A stretch of 40,234 bases of DNA from Lachnospiraceae bacterium (GCA_017439665.1 JAFSIS010000084.1:1-40234), one strand, 5' to 3'. Numbered from the stretch's first letter, positions 1 to 8,681 are shown. Translations and numbers: made by a program. The notes: generated from the sequence alone by a model not told the origin.

Positions 1-1590
1 GTCTCGAACCTCGAAACCGGCTCTGTCTCGGGACAGACCACCGGGGCCCAGTGCGGACAGACGTCTCTTATGGGTCAGCTCACCCAGAGGATTGTTCTGG
101 TCCATGAACTGGGACAGCTGGGAGGAACCGAAGAATTCCTTCACCGCCGCCTGAACAGGCTTGATGTTGATCAGTGCCTGGGGAGATACATCCTCTGCAT
201 CATGGGTGGTCATACGCTCGCGAACCACTCTCTCCAGTCTGGAAAGACCGATACGGTACTGGTTCTGTAAAAGCTCACCAACCGCACGGATACGCCTGTT
301 GCCCAGATGATCGATATCATCATCATGGCCAATACCATATTCCAGATGAATATTATAATTAATAGAAGCTAAAATATCTTCCTTGGTAATATGCTTGGGA
401 ATCAGCTCAGAAGCATTACGCCTGATCGCCTCAGCCAGTTCCCCGGCATCATCACTGTATTCTTCCAGAATCTGTGCCAATACCGGATAGTAAACCAGTT
501 CACTGATCCCCAACTCTTTGGGTTCACACTCAACGAAACTGGTAAGATTTACCATCATATTGGATAAAATTTTAACGTTCTTCTCTTCCGTCTGAACGTA
601 TACATAGGGAATAGCTGCATTCTGGATGGTATCTGCCATTTCTGCAGTCACCTTATCACCGGCCCTGGCCAATACTTCTCCGGTCAGGGTATCCACCACA
701 TCCTCTGCCAGGATCTGGTTGCGGATACGATTTCTTAAGGACAGCTTCTTGTTGAATTTATAACGTCCCACCTTGGCCAGATCGTATCTTCTGGGGTCAA
801 AGAACATGGCAGTGATCAGACTTTCCGCGCTTTCCACACTTAAAGGCTCACCGGGACGGATCTTTTTATATAACTCTAAAAGACCTTCCTGATAATTAGT
901 AGAAACGTCTTTTAAGAAACTCTTTTCAATTTTGGGTTCATCACCGAAAAGCTCACGGATCTCATCATTGGTACCTACACCGAGAGCACGGATCAGAACG
1001 GTGACGGGAACCTTTCTGGTTCTGTCAACACGAACATAGAACACGTCATTGGAATCGGTCTCATACTCCAGCCATGCACCACGGTTGGGAATTACTGTGG
1101 AGGAATACAGCCGTTTACCGATCTTGTCGTGTCCGATCGCATAGTAAATACCGGGGGAACGAACCAACTGGCTTACGATAACACGCTCGGCACCATTGAT
1201 AACGAACGTACCGGTGGCAGTCATCAGAGGAAGATCTCCCATGAAAATTTCATGCTCACTGATCTCTTCCTTCTCTTTATTATAAAGACGTACACGCACC
1301 TTCAAAGGAGCTGCATAGGTTGCATCACGTTCTTTGCACTTCTCGATTGAATACTTAACATCGTTTTCACACAGTTCGAAGTCTACGAACTCCAGACTTA
1401 AATGTCCGCTGTAGTCGGTAATGGGAGAAATATCGTCAAAGACTTCTTTTAAGCCTTCGTTCAGAAACCACTGATAGGAGTTCTTCTGTACCTCTATCAG
1501 ATTGGGCATCTCCAAAACTTCTTTTTGTCGTGAATAACTCATACGCATCTTTGCCGCGTTCGCAGAAGGTCGTATTCTGTTTTTTTCCAT
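1..1590 (-). CDS. rpoB: RNA polymerase beta subunit, N-terminal 530 residues (3' end outside window)
   Basis: Beta subunit of RNA polymerase, which forms the catalytic core with beta'. The reverse strand reads in frame from an ATG at 1590 to the first base of the window with no stop, so about the last half of the gene lies outside. The protein opens with [12 protein letters not shown] and then the conserved [15 protein letters not shown] segment. The stretch at about residues 488-522 contains [13 protein letters not shown] and [14 protein letters not shown]. This is the rifampicin-binding cluster, and the His, Arg and Ser positions usually changed in resistant mutants are the sensitive-type residues. 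The start is preceded by a G-rich ribosome site (GGACGGGGTGA). It follows rplL in the classical order and has its own promoter. Recognition is certain. Confidence 0.98.
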   Translation of the reverse strand, partial: MEKNRIRPSANAAKMRMSYSRQKEVLEMPNLIEVQKNSYQWFLNEGLKEVFDDISPITDYSGHLSLEFVDFELCENDVKYSIEKCKERDATYAAPLKVRVRLYNKEKEEISEHEIFMGDLPLMTATGTFVINGAERVIVSQLVRSPGIYYAIGHDKIGKRLYSSTVIPNRGAWLEYETDSNDVFYVRVDRTRKVPVTVLIRALGVGTNDEIRELFGDEPKIEKSFLKDVSTNYQEGLLELYKKIRPGEPLSVESAESLITAMFFDPRRYDLAKVGRYKFNKKLSLRNRIRNQILAEDVVDTLTGEVLARAGDKVTAEMADTIQNAAIPYVYVQTEEKNVKILSNMMVNLTSFVECEPKELGISELVYYPVLAQILEEYSDDAGELAEAIRRNASELIPKHITKEDILASINYNIHLEYGIGHDDDIDHLGNRRIRAVGELLQNQYRIGLSRLERVVRERMTTHDAEDVSPQALINIKPVQAAVKEFFGSSQLSQFMDQNNPLGELTHKRRLSALGPGGLSRDRAGFEVRD

Positions 1591-1691
1591 TGACATTCAC
1601 CCCGTCCTTTATGATTTATTGTGTCTATCCGTTGCTTATCTGCCTGATTCTTCCGCTAATACGCATACGTTACCACAATAGTGCACTGTCC

Positions 1692-1721
1692 ATTATATTC
1701 CAAATTATTTCTGCTTGTCAA
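1692..1721 (-). promoter_or_regulatory. Vegetative promoter for rpoB
   Basis: Reading the minus strand, a perfect TTGACA (1721-1716) is followed after 18 bases by a perfect TATAAT (1697-1692). It lies about 100 bases upstream of the rpoB start and downstream of the rplL terminator-like hairpin. This suggests rpoB is transcribed partly on its own as well as by read-through from rplJL. Confidence 0.8.
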
Positions 1722-1836
1722 GACTGATTTTTTCCAGTCCCAGCGAATCCGGCAGGGAATGCTGCAAAACTCTTTCTATACTAAGCTCGATAAAGGATTC
1801 TGCAACATTCCCTATTGAATCCATATTATTTGACAT
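1705..1836 (-). CDS. Possible 43-residue small ORF between rplL and rpoB
   Basis: An ATG at 1836 opens a 43-codon frame (MSNNMDSIGNVAESFIEL...). The composition is protein-like, with alternating hydrophobic and charged residues and no low-complexity tract. Against it, there is no Shine-Dalgarno sequence (the upstream bases are T-rich), it begins just after a terminator-like hairpin, and its 3' end overlaps the -35 box of the rpoB promoter. I do not recognise it. It may be chance or a degraded gene. Confidence 0.2.
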   Translation of the reverse strand: MSNNMDSIGNVAESFIELSIERVLQHSLPDSLGLEKISLDKQK

Positions 1837-1844
1837 AAAAAAGG

Positions 1845-1891
1845 AAAAAGAGCCGGACACTCCGGATCGTTCCGGATATCTCAGCTCTTTT
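1845..1891 (-). terminator. Long hairpin with T-tail after rplL
   Basis: On the minus strand AAAAGAGC pairs with GCTCTTTT. Inside it a second helix (CCGGA/TCCGG with loop ACGA) is nested. A T-rich tail (TTTTTCC then TTTTTT) follows. It sits 28 bases after the rplL stop and before the rpoB promoter. It may act as a partial terminator that sets the L12-to-polymerase ratio, which is inference. Confidence 0.7.
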
Positions 1892-1918
1892 GTTTGCTTT
1901 CCTGTTTTTAAGGTTTTC

Positions 1919-2296
1919 TTATTTAAGAGTAACCTTAGCGCCTTCTGCTTCAAGCTTAGCCTTGATGTCTTCAGCCTCTTCCTTGGAAGCAGCTTCTTTA
2001 ACCATCTTAGGTGCAGAATCAACTAAGTCCTTAGCTTCCTTTAAGCCAAGGCCGGTTGCTTCACGAACCACTTTGATTACCTTAACCTTGTTAGGACCAA
2101 CCTCGGTCAGCTCTACATCAAAGTCAGTCTTCTCTTCAGCCGCTGCACCGTCAGCTGCGCCTGCTGCTGCTACAACAACACCTGCTGCTGCAGATACACC
2201 GAACTCTTCTTCACAAGCTTTTACTAAATCATTTAATTCTAATACGGTTAACTCTTTGATTGCATCAATTAATTCCTGAGTAGATAATTTTGCCAT
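1919..2296 (-). CDS. rplL: Ribosomal protein L7/L12
   Basis: Stalk protein of the large ribosomal subunit that recruits and stimulates translational GTPases. The 125-residue product has the family layout. An N-terminal dimerisation segment ([21 protein letters not shown]) is followed by an Ala/Gly-rich hinge at about 35-55. The C-terminal domain contains [21 protein letters not shown] and [15 protein letters not shown]. An in-frame ATG lies two codons upstream, but only 3 bases would separate it from GGAGG. The ATG at 2296 has 9 bases of spacing and gives the usual MAKL start. It lies directly after rplJ, in the same transcript. Confidence 0.98.
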   Translation of the reverse strand: MAKLSTQELIDAIKELTVLELNDLVKACEEEFGVSAAAGVVVAAAGAADGAAAEEKTDFDVELTEVGPNKVKVIKVVREATGLGLKEAKDLVDSAPKMVKEAASKEEAEDIKAKLEAEGAKVTLK

Positions 2297-2356
2297 TTTC
2301 ATTTACCTCCATTTTTCTTGTTTACGCTTAACTCAATCCACTGATCAAAAATCAGA

Positions 2357-2914
2357 TTATTCTGCTGCGGGAGCTTCTGCTTCAGCTGCAGGTGCTTCTT
2401 CTTCCTTAACAGGCGCTTCGCAGGCTCCTGCTCCACCTTTCTCTGCCAGCTGATTCATGACACGAGCAAAGTTGGTGATAGGAGACTGGATACTTCCCAG
2501 TAACTTGGAAAGCAGTTCCTCTCTGGAAGGGATCTGTGCGATGGACTTCATGCCCTGCGCATCATATACGATACCTTCTACTACACCGGCTTTAATTTCC
2601 AATGCATCAGCTGTCTTAGCAAACTTAGCAAGGATTCTTGCAGGTGCGGTTGCATCTGTATTGGAGTAAGCCATTGCGCTGGGTCCTTCAAGGTAGGGTG
2701 CAAGTTCCTCACAAACAGTGCCTTTGAACGCGAAGTTCATCATGGTGTTCTTGTACACCTTGTAGCCTACACCGGCTTCACGAAGCTCTTTACGAAGATT
2801 AGTGTCCTGCTCTACAGTCAGACCACGATAGTCAACCAGAACTACAGACTGTGCATCTTTGATCGCTTCGGAAATCTCAGCTACGATAGGCTGTTTCAAT
2901 TCCACTTTTGCCAT
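2357..2914 (-). CDS. rplJ: Ribosomal protein L10
   Basis: Stalk base protein that binds 23S rRNA and carries L7/L12 dimers. The 185-residue product starts MAKVELKQPIVAEISEAIK and contains VLVDYRGLTVEQDTNLRKELR, typical of L10. It is longer than the usual 165-175 residues because of an acidic Ala/Glu tail (EEEAPAAEAEAPAAE) whose role I cannot assign. The start at 2914 has GGAGG 8 bases upstream. A frame open further upstream runs through the regulatory leader and is not coding. It is cotranscribed with rplL, and expression is probably controlled by the L10 leader. Confidence 0.97.
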   Translation of the reverse strand: MAKVELKQPIVAEISEAIKDAQSVVLVDYRGLTVEQDTNLRKELREAGVGYKVYKNTMMNFAFKGTVCEELAPYLEGPSAMAYSNTDATAPARILAKFAKTADALEIKAGVVEGIVYDAQGMKSIAQIPSREELLSKLLGSIQSPITNFARVMNQLAEKGGAGACEAPVKEEEAPAAEAEAPAAE

Positions 2915-3168
2915 TACGTTTACCTCCTTATAGTTTTCTTGCCGATAGGAGTTCACACACCGGAAGACTAGTCTTCCTATATGAAAAAACCTCCCTGAAG
3001 ACAGGAAGGTATAAAGTCTCAAACTTTCTATCCCCTCGGTAGGCGGCTCACACACTTACTCAGGAACCTTATGTCTGACTTTTCCGGAAGTACATGCTTC
3101 TTCACCGGAAATGAAGCAAACCTGTTTAGTTCCCGAACCTACTGTCTTCGGCACGGTCTTTGCGACCT
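2915..3168 (-). promoter_or_regulatory. L10 leader (autoregulatory 5' UTR of rplJL)
   Basis: About 250 bases of noncoding RNA between the rplJL promoter and rplJ. It contains GAAGACAGTAGG near its 5' end, several potential helices, an intrinsic terminator at 2984-3009 and then the rplJ ribosome site. Position and layout match the ribosomal protein L10 leader known in Firmicutes, in which the L10-L12 complex binds the leader and promotes attenuation. The binding region was assigned by position and partial motif memory, not by a covariance search. Confidence 0.75.
2984..3009 (-). terminator. Attenuator hairpin in the L10 leader
   Basis: On the minus strand CCTTCCTG pairs with CAGGGAGG (8 bp with one G-T pair) around a TCTT loop, followed directly by six T. 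It lies upstream of rplJ and inside the leader, as expected for a transcription attenuator rather than a gene-end terminator. Confidence 0.85.
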
Positions 3169-3174
3169 TGTCTA

Positions 3175-3203
3175 AATTAACACAGTAAAAAGCCCTTTGT
3201 CAA
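3175..3203 (-). promoter_or_regulatory. Promoter of the rplJL unit
   Basis: Minus strand: perfect TTGACA (3203-3198), 17-base spacer, then a weak -10 TTAATT (3180-3175). It lies between the rplA terminator and the L10 leader, so rplJL can be transcribed separately from rplKA. Confidence 0.65.
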
Positions 3204-3237
3204 GACTTTTTTATTTTTTACCGGTCCCATTTGTCAC

Positions 3238-3266
3238 AAAAGGCGCCTCCCTTTTGGAAGACGCCC
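3238..3266 (-). terminator. Terminator after rplA
   Basis: Minus strand: GGCGTCTTCC pairs with GGGAGGCGCC (10 bp with G-T pairs) around an AAAA loop, followed by TTTTGTGAC. It is 27 bases past the rplA stop and ends the nusG-rplKA transcript before the rplJL promoter. Confidence 0.88.
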
Positions 3267-3292
3267 TCTAGCTGTCTGCTTATCGATTTAAC

Positions 3293-3982
3293 CTAGAACT
3301 TTACAGTAGAAACCTTCACGCCGGGGCCCATGGTGGAAGCCAGGGTGATACTTCTTAAATACTGTCCCTTTAATGCACTGGGTTTAGCCTTAACGATGGC
3401 TTCCATTAATGCAGTAAAGTTTTCCTGTAATTTAGCTTCATCAAAGGAAGCCTTTCCGATAGGACAGTGGATAATATTGTTCTTATCCAGTCTGTATTCG
3501 ATCTTACCTGCTTTGATATCATTGATCGCTTTGGTTACGTCCATGGTTACGGTACCTGCTTTAGGGTTGGGCATTAAACCTTTAGGACCCAGAACCTTAC
3601 CGAGACGACCAACAACACCCATCATGTCAGGAGTAGCAACTACTACATCGAAGTCCAGCCATCCATCGTTCTGAATCCTGGGGATCAGTTCTTCTCCGCC
3701 TACATGATCTGCGCCGGCAGCCTCCGCCTCATTCAGCTTGTCACCTTTTGCAAATACCAGAACACGAACGGTTTTACCGGTTCCGTTAGGCAGTACTACA
3801 GCACCACGGATCTGCTGCTCAGCGTGACGTCCGTCACATCCTGTACGGATATGAACTTCGATAGTTTCATCAAATTTAGCAACTGCTGTCTTCTTTACCA
3901 GTGCAATGGCGTCAGCAGTTTCATATTGGGTCTGGCGATCTACTAATTTAGCAGTTTCGCTGTATTTCTTTCCATGTTTCAT
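3293..3982 (-). CDS. rplA: Ribosomal protein L1
   Basis: Binds 23S rRNA at the L1 stalk and helps move deacylated tRNA out of the E site. In many bacteria it also represses its own mRNA. The 229-residue product starts [20 protein letters not shown] and carries the L1 signature region [21 protein letters not shown] (one span, residues about 125-145), plus [21 protein letters not shown]. Length is as usual for the family. It lies 25 bases after rplK, so the two are cotranscribed, and it is followed by a strong terminator. Confidence 0.98.
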   Translation of the reverse strand: MKHGKKYSETAKLVDRQTQYETADAIALVKKTAVAKFDETIEVHIRTGCDGRHAEQQIRGAVVLPNGTGKTVRVLVFAKGDKLNEAEAAGADHVGGEELIPRIQNDGWLDFDVVVATPDMMGVVGRLGKVLGPKGLMPNPKAGTVTMDVTKAINDIKAGKIEYRLDKNNIIHCPIGKASFDEAKLQENFTALMEAIVKAKPSALKGQYLRSITLASTMGPGVKVSTVKF

Positions 3983-4007
3983 CTTGTTTTATTCCACTCC
4001 TTCCTTA

Positions 4008-4433
4008 TTAATCTTCTACAGTAATGCCCATGCTGCGTGCAGTTCCGGCAATCATGCTCATCGCTGCTTCAAGGCTTGCTGCGTTCAGGTCAGGCATCTT
4101 CATTTCTGCGATTTCCTGGATCTTTGCTTTGGAAATGCTTGCTACCTTCTGCTTGTTAGGTACACCTGAACCGGATTTAATGTTACATGCTTTTTTCAGT
4201 AACACTGCAGCAGGGGGAGTTTTGGTAATAAAACTGAAACTTCTGTCTGCATATACGGTAATGACAACAGGGATGATCAGATCACCCTTATCTGCTGTCC
4301 TTGCGTTGAACTGCTTGGTGAATTCTACGATATTAACACCGTGCTGACCAAGAGCAGGTCCAACCGGGGGCGCTGGTGTTGCTTTACCAGCAGGGATCTG
4401 TAACTTAATGTATCCTTCTACTTTCTTTGCCAT
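4008..4433 (-). CDS. rplK: Ribosomal protein L11
   Basis: Component of the GTPase-associated centre of the large subunit, and needed for RelA-type stringent response sensing. The 141-residue product begins [20 protein letters not shown] and includes [14 protein letters not shown] and, near the end, [15 protein letters not shown], all typical of L11. The length is standard. Ribosome site AGGAGGTG lies just before the start. It is the first ribosomal gene after nusG and is preceded by a 167-base leader. Confidence 0.98.
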   Translation of the reverse strand: MAKKVEGYIKLQIPAGKATPAPPVGPALGQHGVNIVEFTKQFNARTADKGDLIIPVVITVYADRSFSFITKTPPAAVLLKKACNIKSGSGVPNKQKVASISKAKIQEIAEMKMPDLNAASLEAAMSMIAGTARSMGITVED

Positions 4434-4600
4434 GATGGCACCTCCTATAAATATATATTGTGGTCTATGGGCTAGGTAACCCTTCCACCGTTAAACGGAC
4501 CAGGCCGCCAAACTTCGACTTCAAAAAATGAATCCTGATACCTGCGGACTCACCTACCTAATTTGGGTACACCGTCTGTACCTGAAAATCTTAGTTTATC
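4434..4600 (-). promoter_or_regulatory. nusG-rplK intergenic leader, possibly structured
   Basis: 167 noncoding bases. On the minus strand TAGGTA (4560-4555) can pair with TACCTA (4478-4473), closing a region that contains a short CCGT/ACGG hairpin (4498-4488). No promoter with a good TTGACA was seen, so it is probably part of a read-through transcript. In other bacteria L1 represses the L11-L1 mRNA at a leader site, and this could be such a site, but I did not recognise the L1-binding signature. Confidence 0.35.
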
Positions 4601-5119
4601 TCAGTTCATTTTACGAACATCTTCAAAACTGATCTCGACAGGTGTTTCTCTGCCGAACATCTCAACATTAATGGTGGCTGTTCCTCTGTTGTGATCGATC
4701 CTTTGAACAGCACCTACCGTATCCTTCCATGCGCCGGCAACCACTACGATGATGTCACCTTCCGCAAAATCAACGGATACCGTATCCTTTTTGATACCCA
4801 GAGGCTTCATCTCCGCTTCTGTTAACGGTACCGGTTTACTTCCCGGCCCCACAAAGCCGGTTACACCTCTTGTGTTACGTACGACATACCACGTTTCGTC
4901 GTTCATTACCATATTGATCAAAACATATCCGGGGAACATCTTTTTCTGAACGGTCTTTCTGGCACCGTTCTTCACTTCCACGATGTCCTTCATGGGAACA
5001 CGAACCTCCAGAATTTCTTCCTGAAGCCCTCTGTTCTCAATCGTCTTCTCAATATTGGCTTTGACCTTGTTCTCATATCCGGAATAAGTATGCACTACAT
5101 ACCAGTTTGCTTCTGCCAT
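4601..5119 (-). CDS. nusG: Transcription termination/antitermination protein NusG
   Basis: Binds RNA polymerase and couples it to elongation control and to Rho or ribosomes. The 172-residue protein has the NGN domain first (MAEANWYVVHTYSGYENKV..., with MFPGYVLINMVMNDETWYVV and VTGFVG). A C-terminal KOW domain follows at about 120-172 (FAEGDIIVVVAGAWKDTVGAV). The length is normal. It follows secE by 15 bases, as in most bacteria. Confidence 0.98.
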   Translation of the reverse strand: MAEANWYVVHTYSGYENKVKANIEKTIENRGLQEEILEVRVPMKDIVEVKNGARKTVQKKMFPGYVLINMVMNDETWYVVRNTRGVTGFVGPGSKPVPLTEAEMKPLGIKKDTVSVDFAEGDIIVVVAGAWKDTVGAVQRIDHNRGTATINVEMFGRETPVEISFEDVRKMN

Positions 5120-5134
5120 ATACTCACCTCACAC

Positions 5135-5341
5135 TTACATTCCCAAAAGGCCAACACCATATTTAAGGACTGTATCCATCAACATGATGATAAAACCCAA
5201 TACAAGCGAAATGCAAATAACTGCTACAGATTGCTTAAAAATCTTTGTTTTGTCCGGCCATGAAATTTTCTTAAATTCAGCCTTTACACCTTTCCAAAAG
5301 CTGGGCTTTGGTGCACTGTCTGTATTCCTGGAATCTCCCAT
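5135..5341 (-). CDS. secE: Preprotein translocase subunit SecE
   Basis: Small essential clamp subunit of the SecYEG channel. The 68-residue protein has the Gram-positive SecE layout. A polar N-terminus is followed by the amphipathic FWKGVKAEFKKISWPDK motif and then a single membrane helix (about 39-60, VAVICISLVLGFIIMLMDTV). It sits between rpmG and nusG, the conserved position. Confidence 0.97.
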   Translation of the reverse strand: MGDSRNTDSAPKPSFWKGVKAEFKKISWPDKTKIFKQSVAVICISLVLGFIIMLMDTVLKYGVGLLGM

Positions 5342-5385
5342 TCTGAACTCCTTTCAGTGACGTAAAACGCCCGAGTCAACAACAA

Positions 5386-5535
5386 TTATTTGGTTTCCTT
5401 GTGTAATGTGTGAGTTCTGCAGAATCTGCAGTATTTCTTGGTTTCCATTCTGTCCGGATGTGCTTTCTTGTCCTTTGTGGTATTGTAGTTACGCTGCTTA
5501 CATTCGGTACATGCCAGGGTAATTCTTGTACGCAT
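5386..5535 (-). CDS. rpmG: Ribosomal protein L33 (zinc-binding form)
   Basis: Small protein of the large ribosomal subunit. The 49-residue product begins [17 protein letters not shown] and has two CxxC pairs (CTEC and CRFC), so it is the zinc-containing form. The start at 5535 is chosen because GGAGG lies just upstream and it gives the standard length. A longer frame upstream is leader sequence. It is the first gene of the rpmG-secE-nusG transcript. A 6-bp hairpin (TTCCGG/CCGGAA, 5554-5576) lies immediately before the ribosome site. Confidence 0.97.
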   Translation of the reverse strand: MRTRITLACTECKQRNYNTTKDKKAHPDRMETKKYCRFCRTHTLHKETK

Positions 5536-5654
5536 CTTGCCACCTCCTTTTTGTTCCGGCCCGCTGCTATCCGGAATGAACAGCCCCCGCCGGCTTACTG
5601 ATGAACGGGAATTTAGAGCATAAAAAAAAGACCTCGTTCCAATCTTGCTGATTA

Positions 5655-5683
5655 AATGTAGCACAGCCCCAAAGAAATGTCAA
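5655..5683 (-). promoter_or_regulatory. Promoter for rpmG-secE-nusG
   Basis: Minus strand: perfect TTGACA (5683-5678), 17-base spacer ending in TGC, then TACATT (5660-5655). The TG two bases before the -10 makes it an extended -10 type. A leader of about 115 bases separates it from rpmG. Confidence 0.78.
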
Positions 5684-5758
5684 TGTTTTTCTGCTTTTCT
5701 TCATATTCTTTGGGATTTAAAACTAAGCCCTGAAATAAATTCACTATTTACCATTTCT

Positions 5759-5779
5759 TAATTTAAATTAGAATATAAT
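5759..5779 (+). promoter_or_regulatory. -10 element and adjacent palindrome before the sensor kinase
   Basis: A perfect TATAAT (5774-5779) lies 27 bases before the kinase start. Just upstream is the 12-base perfect palindrome TAATTTAAATTA (5759-5770), covering the spacer. No good -35 is visible, which fits either an activator-dependent promoter or simply an AT-rich one. Confidence 0.5.
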
Positions 5780-5805
5780 AAAAACACAAATTTGTGGAGA
5801 ATACA

Positions 5806-6873
5806 ATGAATAAAATATCCCATTATCTAAAAGATACCCTGATCACCATAGGACTGCTTTGCTCGGCTTTTGCCATCAGCCTTCTGCTTCAGTACATATT
5901 TGAAGTGCAGGAACATATTACGACGGTCTTTGTATTCGCCGTTTTTCTCATATCCCTGTTTACAAAAGGTTATATTTACGGGGTTCTGGCTGCATTTGCA
6001 GGCACCATCGCCGTCAATTATGCCTTTACCTTCCCCTACTTTGCCCTGAATTTTATTATCCCGGTAAATTTCATCTCCGGGTTGATCATGATCATCGTCT
6101 CCATCCTTACCAGTGCACTTACTACAAAATTGAAGCAGCATGAGGCCATGAAGTCAGAAAGTGAAAAAGAGCGGATGAGAGCCAATCTGCTGCGCGCCAT
6201 ATCCCATGACCTGCGTACTCCTCTGACAACGATTTACGGTTCCAGTACAACCTTACTTGAAAAAGGTACAGTAATGACTGAAGAACAGAAAAATAAAATT
6301 GCTCTGGGGATCAAAGAGGATTCTGAGTGGCTTATCCGTATGGTAGAAAATTTACTTTCCATTACCCGGATCGACAGCGGTCAGGTGGAGATCATCAAAA
6401 CACCTACCGTTCTGGAAGAGCTCATCGACTCAGTCGTTCTGAAATTCAAAAAGCGGTATCCTGGACAAAAGGTTGAGATTGAGATTCCCGAAGATATGGT
6501 CATTATTCCCATGGATGCGATTTTGATCGAACAGGTTATCGTAAACATTCTCGAAAACGCTGTTCAGCACGCCAAAGGGATAACCAGGCTGACCCTTCGC
6601 GTGTTTACCCTGGGAAATCAGGCCATCTTTGAAATTAAAGACAATGGCTGCGGCATCGATCCCAGACGGCTGGATGCAATTTTTACCGGATATTACACAG
6701 ACAAAGATGAATTTGCCGACGGTCAAAAAAAGAATGCAGGAATCGGCTTATCGGTATGTGCAACGATCGTCAAAGCCCATGGCGGAAATATTAAGGCAGA
6801 AAACATTAAGACAGGAGGTGTGGTATTTCGTTTTGCACTCTATATGGAAGCCGAAAATCATCATCCGGGATAA
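5806..6873 (+). CDS. KdpD-type membrane sensor histidine kinase (short form)
   Basis: Sensor kinase of 355 residues. Three or four membrane helices span about residues 10-105, arranged like the DUF4118 membrane domain of KdpD. A dimerisation/phosphoacceptor segment with AISHDLRTPL follows (His134), then N-box VIVNILENAVQHA (about 244-256), G1 box DNGCGID (279-285) and G2 GIGL (312-315). Full KdpD is about 900 residues; the N-terminal KdpD and Usp domains are absent here, so potassium sensing should not be assumed. The ATG at 5806 is chosen over a GTG four codons upstream because GGAG lies 6 bases before it. Its likely partner regulator lies 3.6 kb downstream, beyond the decarboxylase operon. 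Confidence 0.9.
   Translation: MNKISHYLKDTLITIGLLCSAFAISLLLQYIFEVQEHITTVFVFAVFLISLFTKGYIYGVLAAFAGTIAVNYAFTFPYFALNFIIPVNFISGLIMIIVSILTSALTTKLKQHEAMKSESEKERMRANLLRAISHDLRTPLTTIYGSSTTLLEKGTVMTEEQKNKIALGIKEDSEWLIRMVENLLSITRIDSGQVEIIKTPTVLEELIDSVVLKFKKRYPGQKVEIEIPEDMVIIPMDAILIEQVIVNILENAVQHAKGITRLTLRVFTLGNQAIFEIKDNGCGIDPRRLDAIFTGYYTDKDEFADGQKKNAGIGLSVCATIVKAHGGNIKAENIKTGGVVFRFALYMEAENHHPG
6805..6833 (+). repeat. Direct repeat, left copy (end of kinase gene)
   Basis: The 29 bases beginning ATTAAGACAGGAGGTGTGGT match 10442-10470 at 27 of 29 positions. Here they encode IKTGGVVFR in the C-terminal part of the kinase. The two copies flank the decarboxylase operon. Confidence 0.85.
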
Positions 6874-6930
6874 AGAAAAAACAAAAGTATGATAAGAAAC
6901 TGTATTTTATCATTTTTCAGGAGGTATATC

Positions 6931-8313
6931 ATGGCACAAAAAGTGAAGTTTGTGGAAACTGTTTTACGTGATGCAAATCAATCCTTAATCGCAACCCGAT
7001 TACCCTATACCAGGTTCGAACCTATGCTGGAAACCATAGATAAGGCCGGTTACTATGCAGCAGAATGCTGGGGCGGAGCTACCTTTGACGTTTGTCTGCG
7101 TTATCTTAATGAAGATCCCTGGGAGCGTCTCAGAAAAATCCGCGAAAAAATGCCAAATACAAAACTGCAGATGTTATTACGCGGACAGAATGTACTGGGA
7201 TACTCACACTATCCCGATGATTTTGTTAAGTTATTCGTTAAAAAAGCGGTAGAAAACGGTATAGATATCATCCGTATCTTTGATGCTTTAAACGATGTCA
7301 ACAATATCAAGGTTGCAATGGAGGCCACCGTCAATGCCGGTGCCCTTGCTTCAGGAGCAATCTCCTACACTACTTCTCCCGTACATACCCATGCCAAATA
7401 TGTGGAGATGGTTAAGGAATTAAAACGCATGGGGGCCGCTACTATTTGTATTAAGGACATGGCCGGAATTATGGGCCCCCAGGAGGCCTATGATCTGGTA
7501 TCCGCCATTAAGGATGCCGTTGATCTGCCCGTGGATCTGCATACACATTCCACTACCGGCATGGCTTTCATGACCTATCTGAAGGCTGTAGAAGCCGGCT
7601 GTGACATTATCGATACCGCCATTTCCCCCTTCTCCGGCGGTACCTCGCAGCCTGCAACCGAAACCCTGGCATATGCTCTGCGTCAGCTGGGTTATGAGGT
7701 GGATTTAGATGATAACCAGACAAAAAAAATAGCAGATTATTTCAAGGGTATCCGTGATGAGTATATTGCTGACGGCACCCTGATGCCGAAGGCACTTACT
7801 ACCGATACACAATGCCTGGCTTATCAGGTTCCCGGAGGCATGCTCTCTAATTTATTAAGCCAGTTAAAGCAGATGAATGCTTTGGACAAATTCGATGAGG
7901 CATTACTGGAAACCCCCAGAGTACGTGCGGATATGGGTTATCCTCCTTTAGTTACACCCACCTCGCAGATGGTTGGTGTTCAGGCCGTCCGCAACGTCCT
8001 TGACGGCAAGCGTTATCAGACGGTTTCTAAAGAGATCAAGGCATACTGCCGCGGCGAATATGGTATTACCCCCGCTCCCATTGATCCGGAAATACAGGCA
8101 AAGATTCTGGGGGATGAAAAACCGCTGGAGGGCCGCTATGCCGATACCCTAACCCCCATCGTTGATGCCACACGGAAAAAATTAGAGGGTATTGCAAAAT
8201 CTGATGAGGATGTCCTAAGCTATATCGCCTTTCCCAATCTGGCTGAAAAATTCTTTCATGACCGGAAGATCAGAGAAGAAAACGAAGTCACTTATACCAT
8301 CACAGAATGTTAA
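6931..8313 (+). CDS. oadA: Oxaloacetate decarboxylase alpha subunit (carboxyltransferase)
   Basis: Transfers the carboxyl group from oxaloacetate, or a related oxo-acid, to protein-bound biotin. This is the first step of the Na+-pumping decarboxylase. The 460-residue protein is the carboxyltransferase type. The metal-site Asp is in LRDANQS (Asp14), a probable carbamylated Lys is in CIKDMAG (Lys175), and metal His residues are in DLHTHST (His204, His206). The C-terminal conserved region follows, but no biotin domain is fused; that is a separate gene downstream. The start at 6931 is preceded by CAGGAGG; a frame open 14 codons upstream lacks a ribosome site. Substrate could also be pyruvate carboxylase-like; the operon context favours decarboxylase. 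Confidence 0.92.
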   Translation: MAQKVKFVETVLRDANQSLIATRLPYTRFEPMLETIDKAGYYAAECWGGATFDVCLRYLNEDPWERLRKIREKMPNTKLQMLLRGQNVLGYSHYPDDFVKLFVKKAVENGIDIIRIFDALNDVNNIKVAMEATVNAGALASGAISYTTSPVHTHAKYVEMVKELKRMGAATICIKDMAGIMGPQEAYDLVSAIKDAVDLPVDLHTHSTTGMAFMTYLKAVEAGCDIIDTAISPFSGGTSQPATETLAYALRQLGYEVDLDDNQTKKIADYFKGIRDEYIADGTLMPKALTTDTQCLAYQVPGGMLSNLLSQLKQMNALDKFDEALLETPRVRADMGYPPLVTPTSQMVGVQAVRNVLDGKRYQTVSKEIKAYCRGEYGITPAPIDPEIQAKILGDEKPLEGRYADTLTPIVDATRKKLEGIAKSDEDVLSYIAFPNLAEKFFHDRKIREENEVTYTITEC

Positions 8314-8325
8314 GGAGGTAAGCAT

Positions 8326-8679
8326 ATGTATCTGTTAACTGCCAACGTCGCGGATCCTAATGCAGCCATGCAGCCGGACTACATTGCCCTGACCCTGGTT
8401 TCGATCATGGCAGTAATCGTTGTGCTCATGGTAATTCGAAAACATATTGACTTAAAGAAAACCGCACAATTTAAAAAGGAAGAGGTCCGGGAAGAAAATT
8501 TTTCTGTTTCACCCATCACAGAAGCTGCTTCCACTGCTGTGGCCCCGGGCTCTGCCGGTTCGGTCAAAATATATGATGTGGATCCGAAAACCGCTGCCAT
8601 GCTGATGGCCATCGTGGCCGATAAAATGGCGAAGCCTTTAAATGAACTTCGCTTTATTTCGATTAAGGAGATCAAATAA
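8326..8679 (+). CDS. OadG/decarboxylase gamma-delta-type subunit, first copy
   Basis: 117-residue single-span membrane protein. A short N-terminus is followed by one membrane helix (about 20-38, IALTLVSIMAVIVVLMVI), a basic region, an Ala/Ser linker, and a C-terminal segment (VDPKTAAMLMAIVADKMAKPLNELRF across about 80-105) typical of the larger gamma/delta subunits of Na+ decarboxylases. Such subunits anchor the alpha subunit and biotin carrier to the membrane beta subunit. It begins 12 bases after oadA with GGAGG upstream. Confidence 0.75.
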   Translation: MYLLTANVADPNAAMQPDYIALTLVSIMAVIVVLMVIRKHIDLKKTAQFKKEEVREENFSVSPITEAASTAVAPGSAGSVKIYDVDPKTAAMLMAIVADKMAKPLNELRFISIKEIK

Positions 8680-8681
8680 TC

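Noticed and set aside
2915..3055. Longer L10 starting at 3055
   Set aside because: The extension is the translated leader, with no ribosome site. The start at 2914 has a good GGAGG and gives the family N-terminus.
5794..5805. GTG start for the sensor kinase
   Set aside because: The GTG lies within its own GGAG sequence; the ATG 12 bases on is correctly spaced from it.
5806..6873. Assignment as a potassium sensor KdpD
   Set aside because: Only the membrane and kinase parts are present. The KdpD and Usp domains are missing and no kdpFABC genes are nearby.
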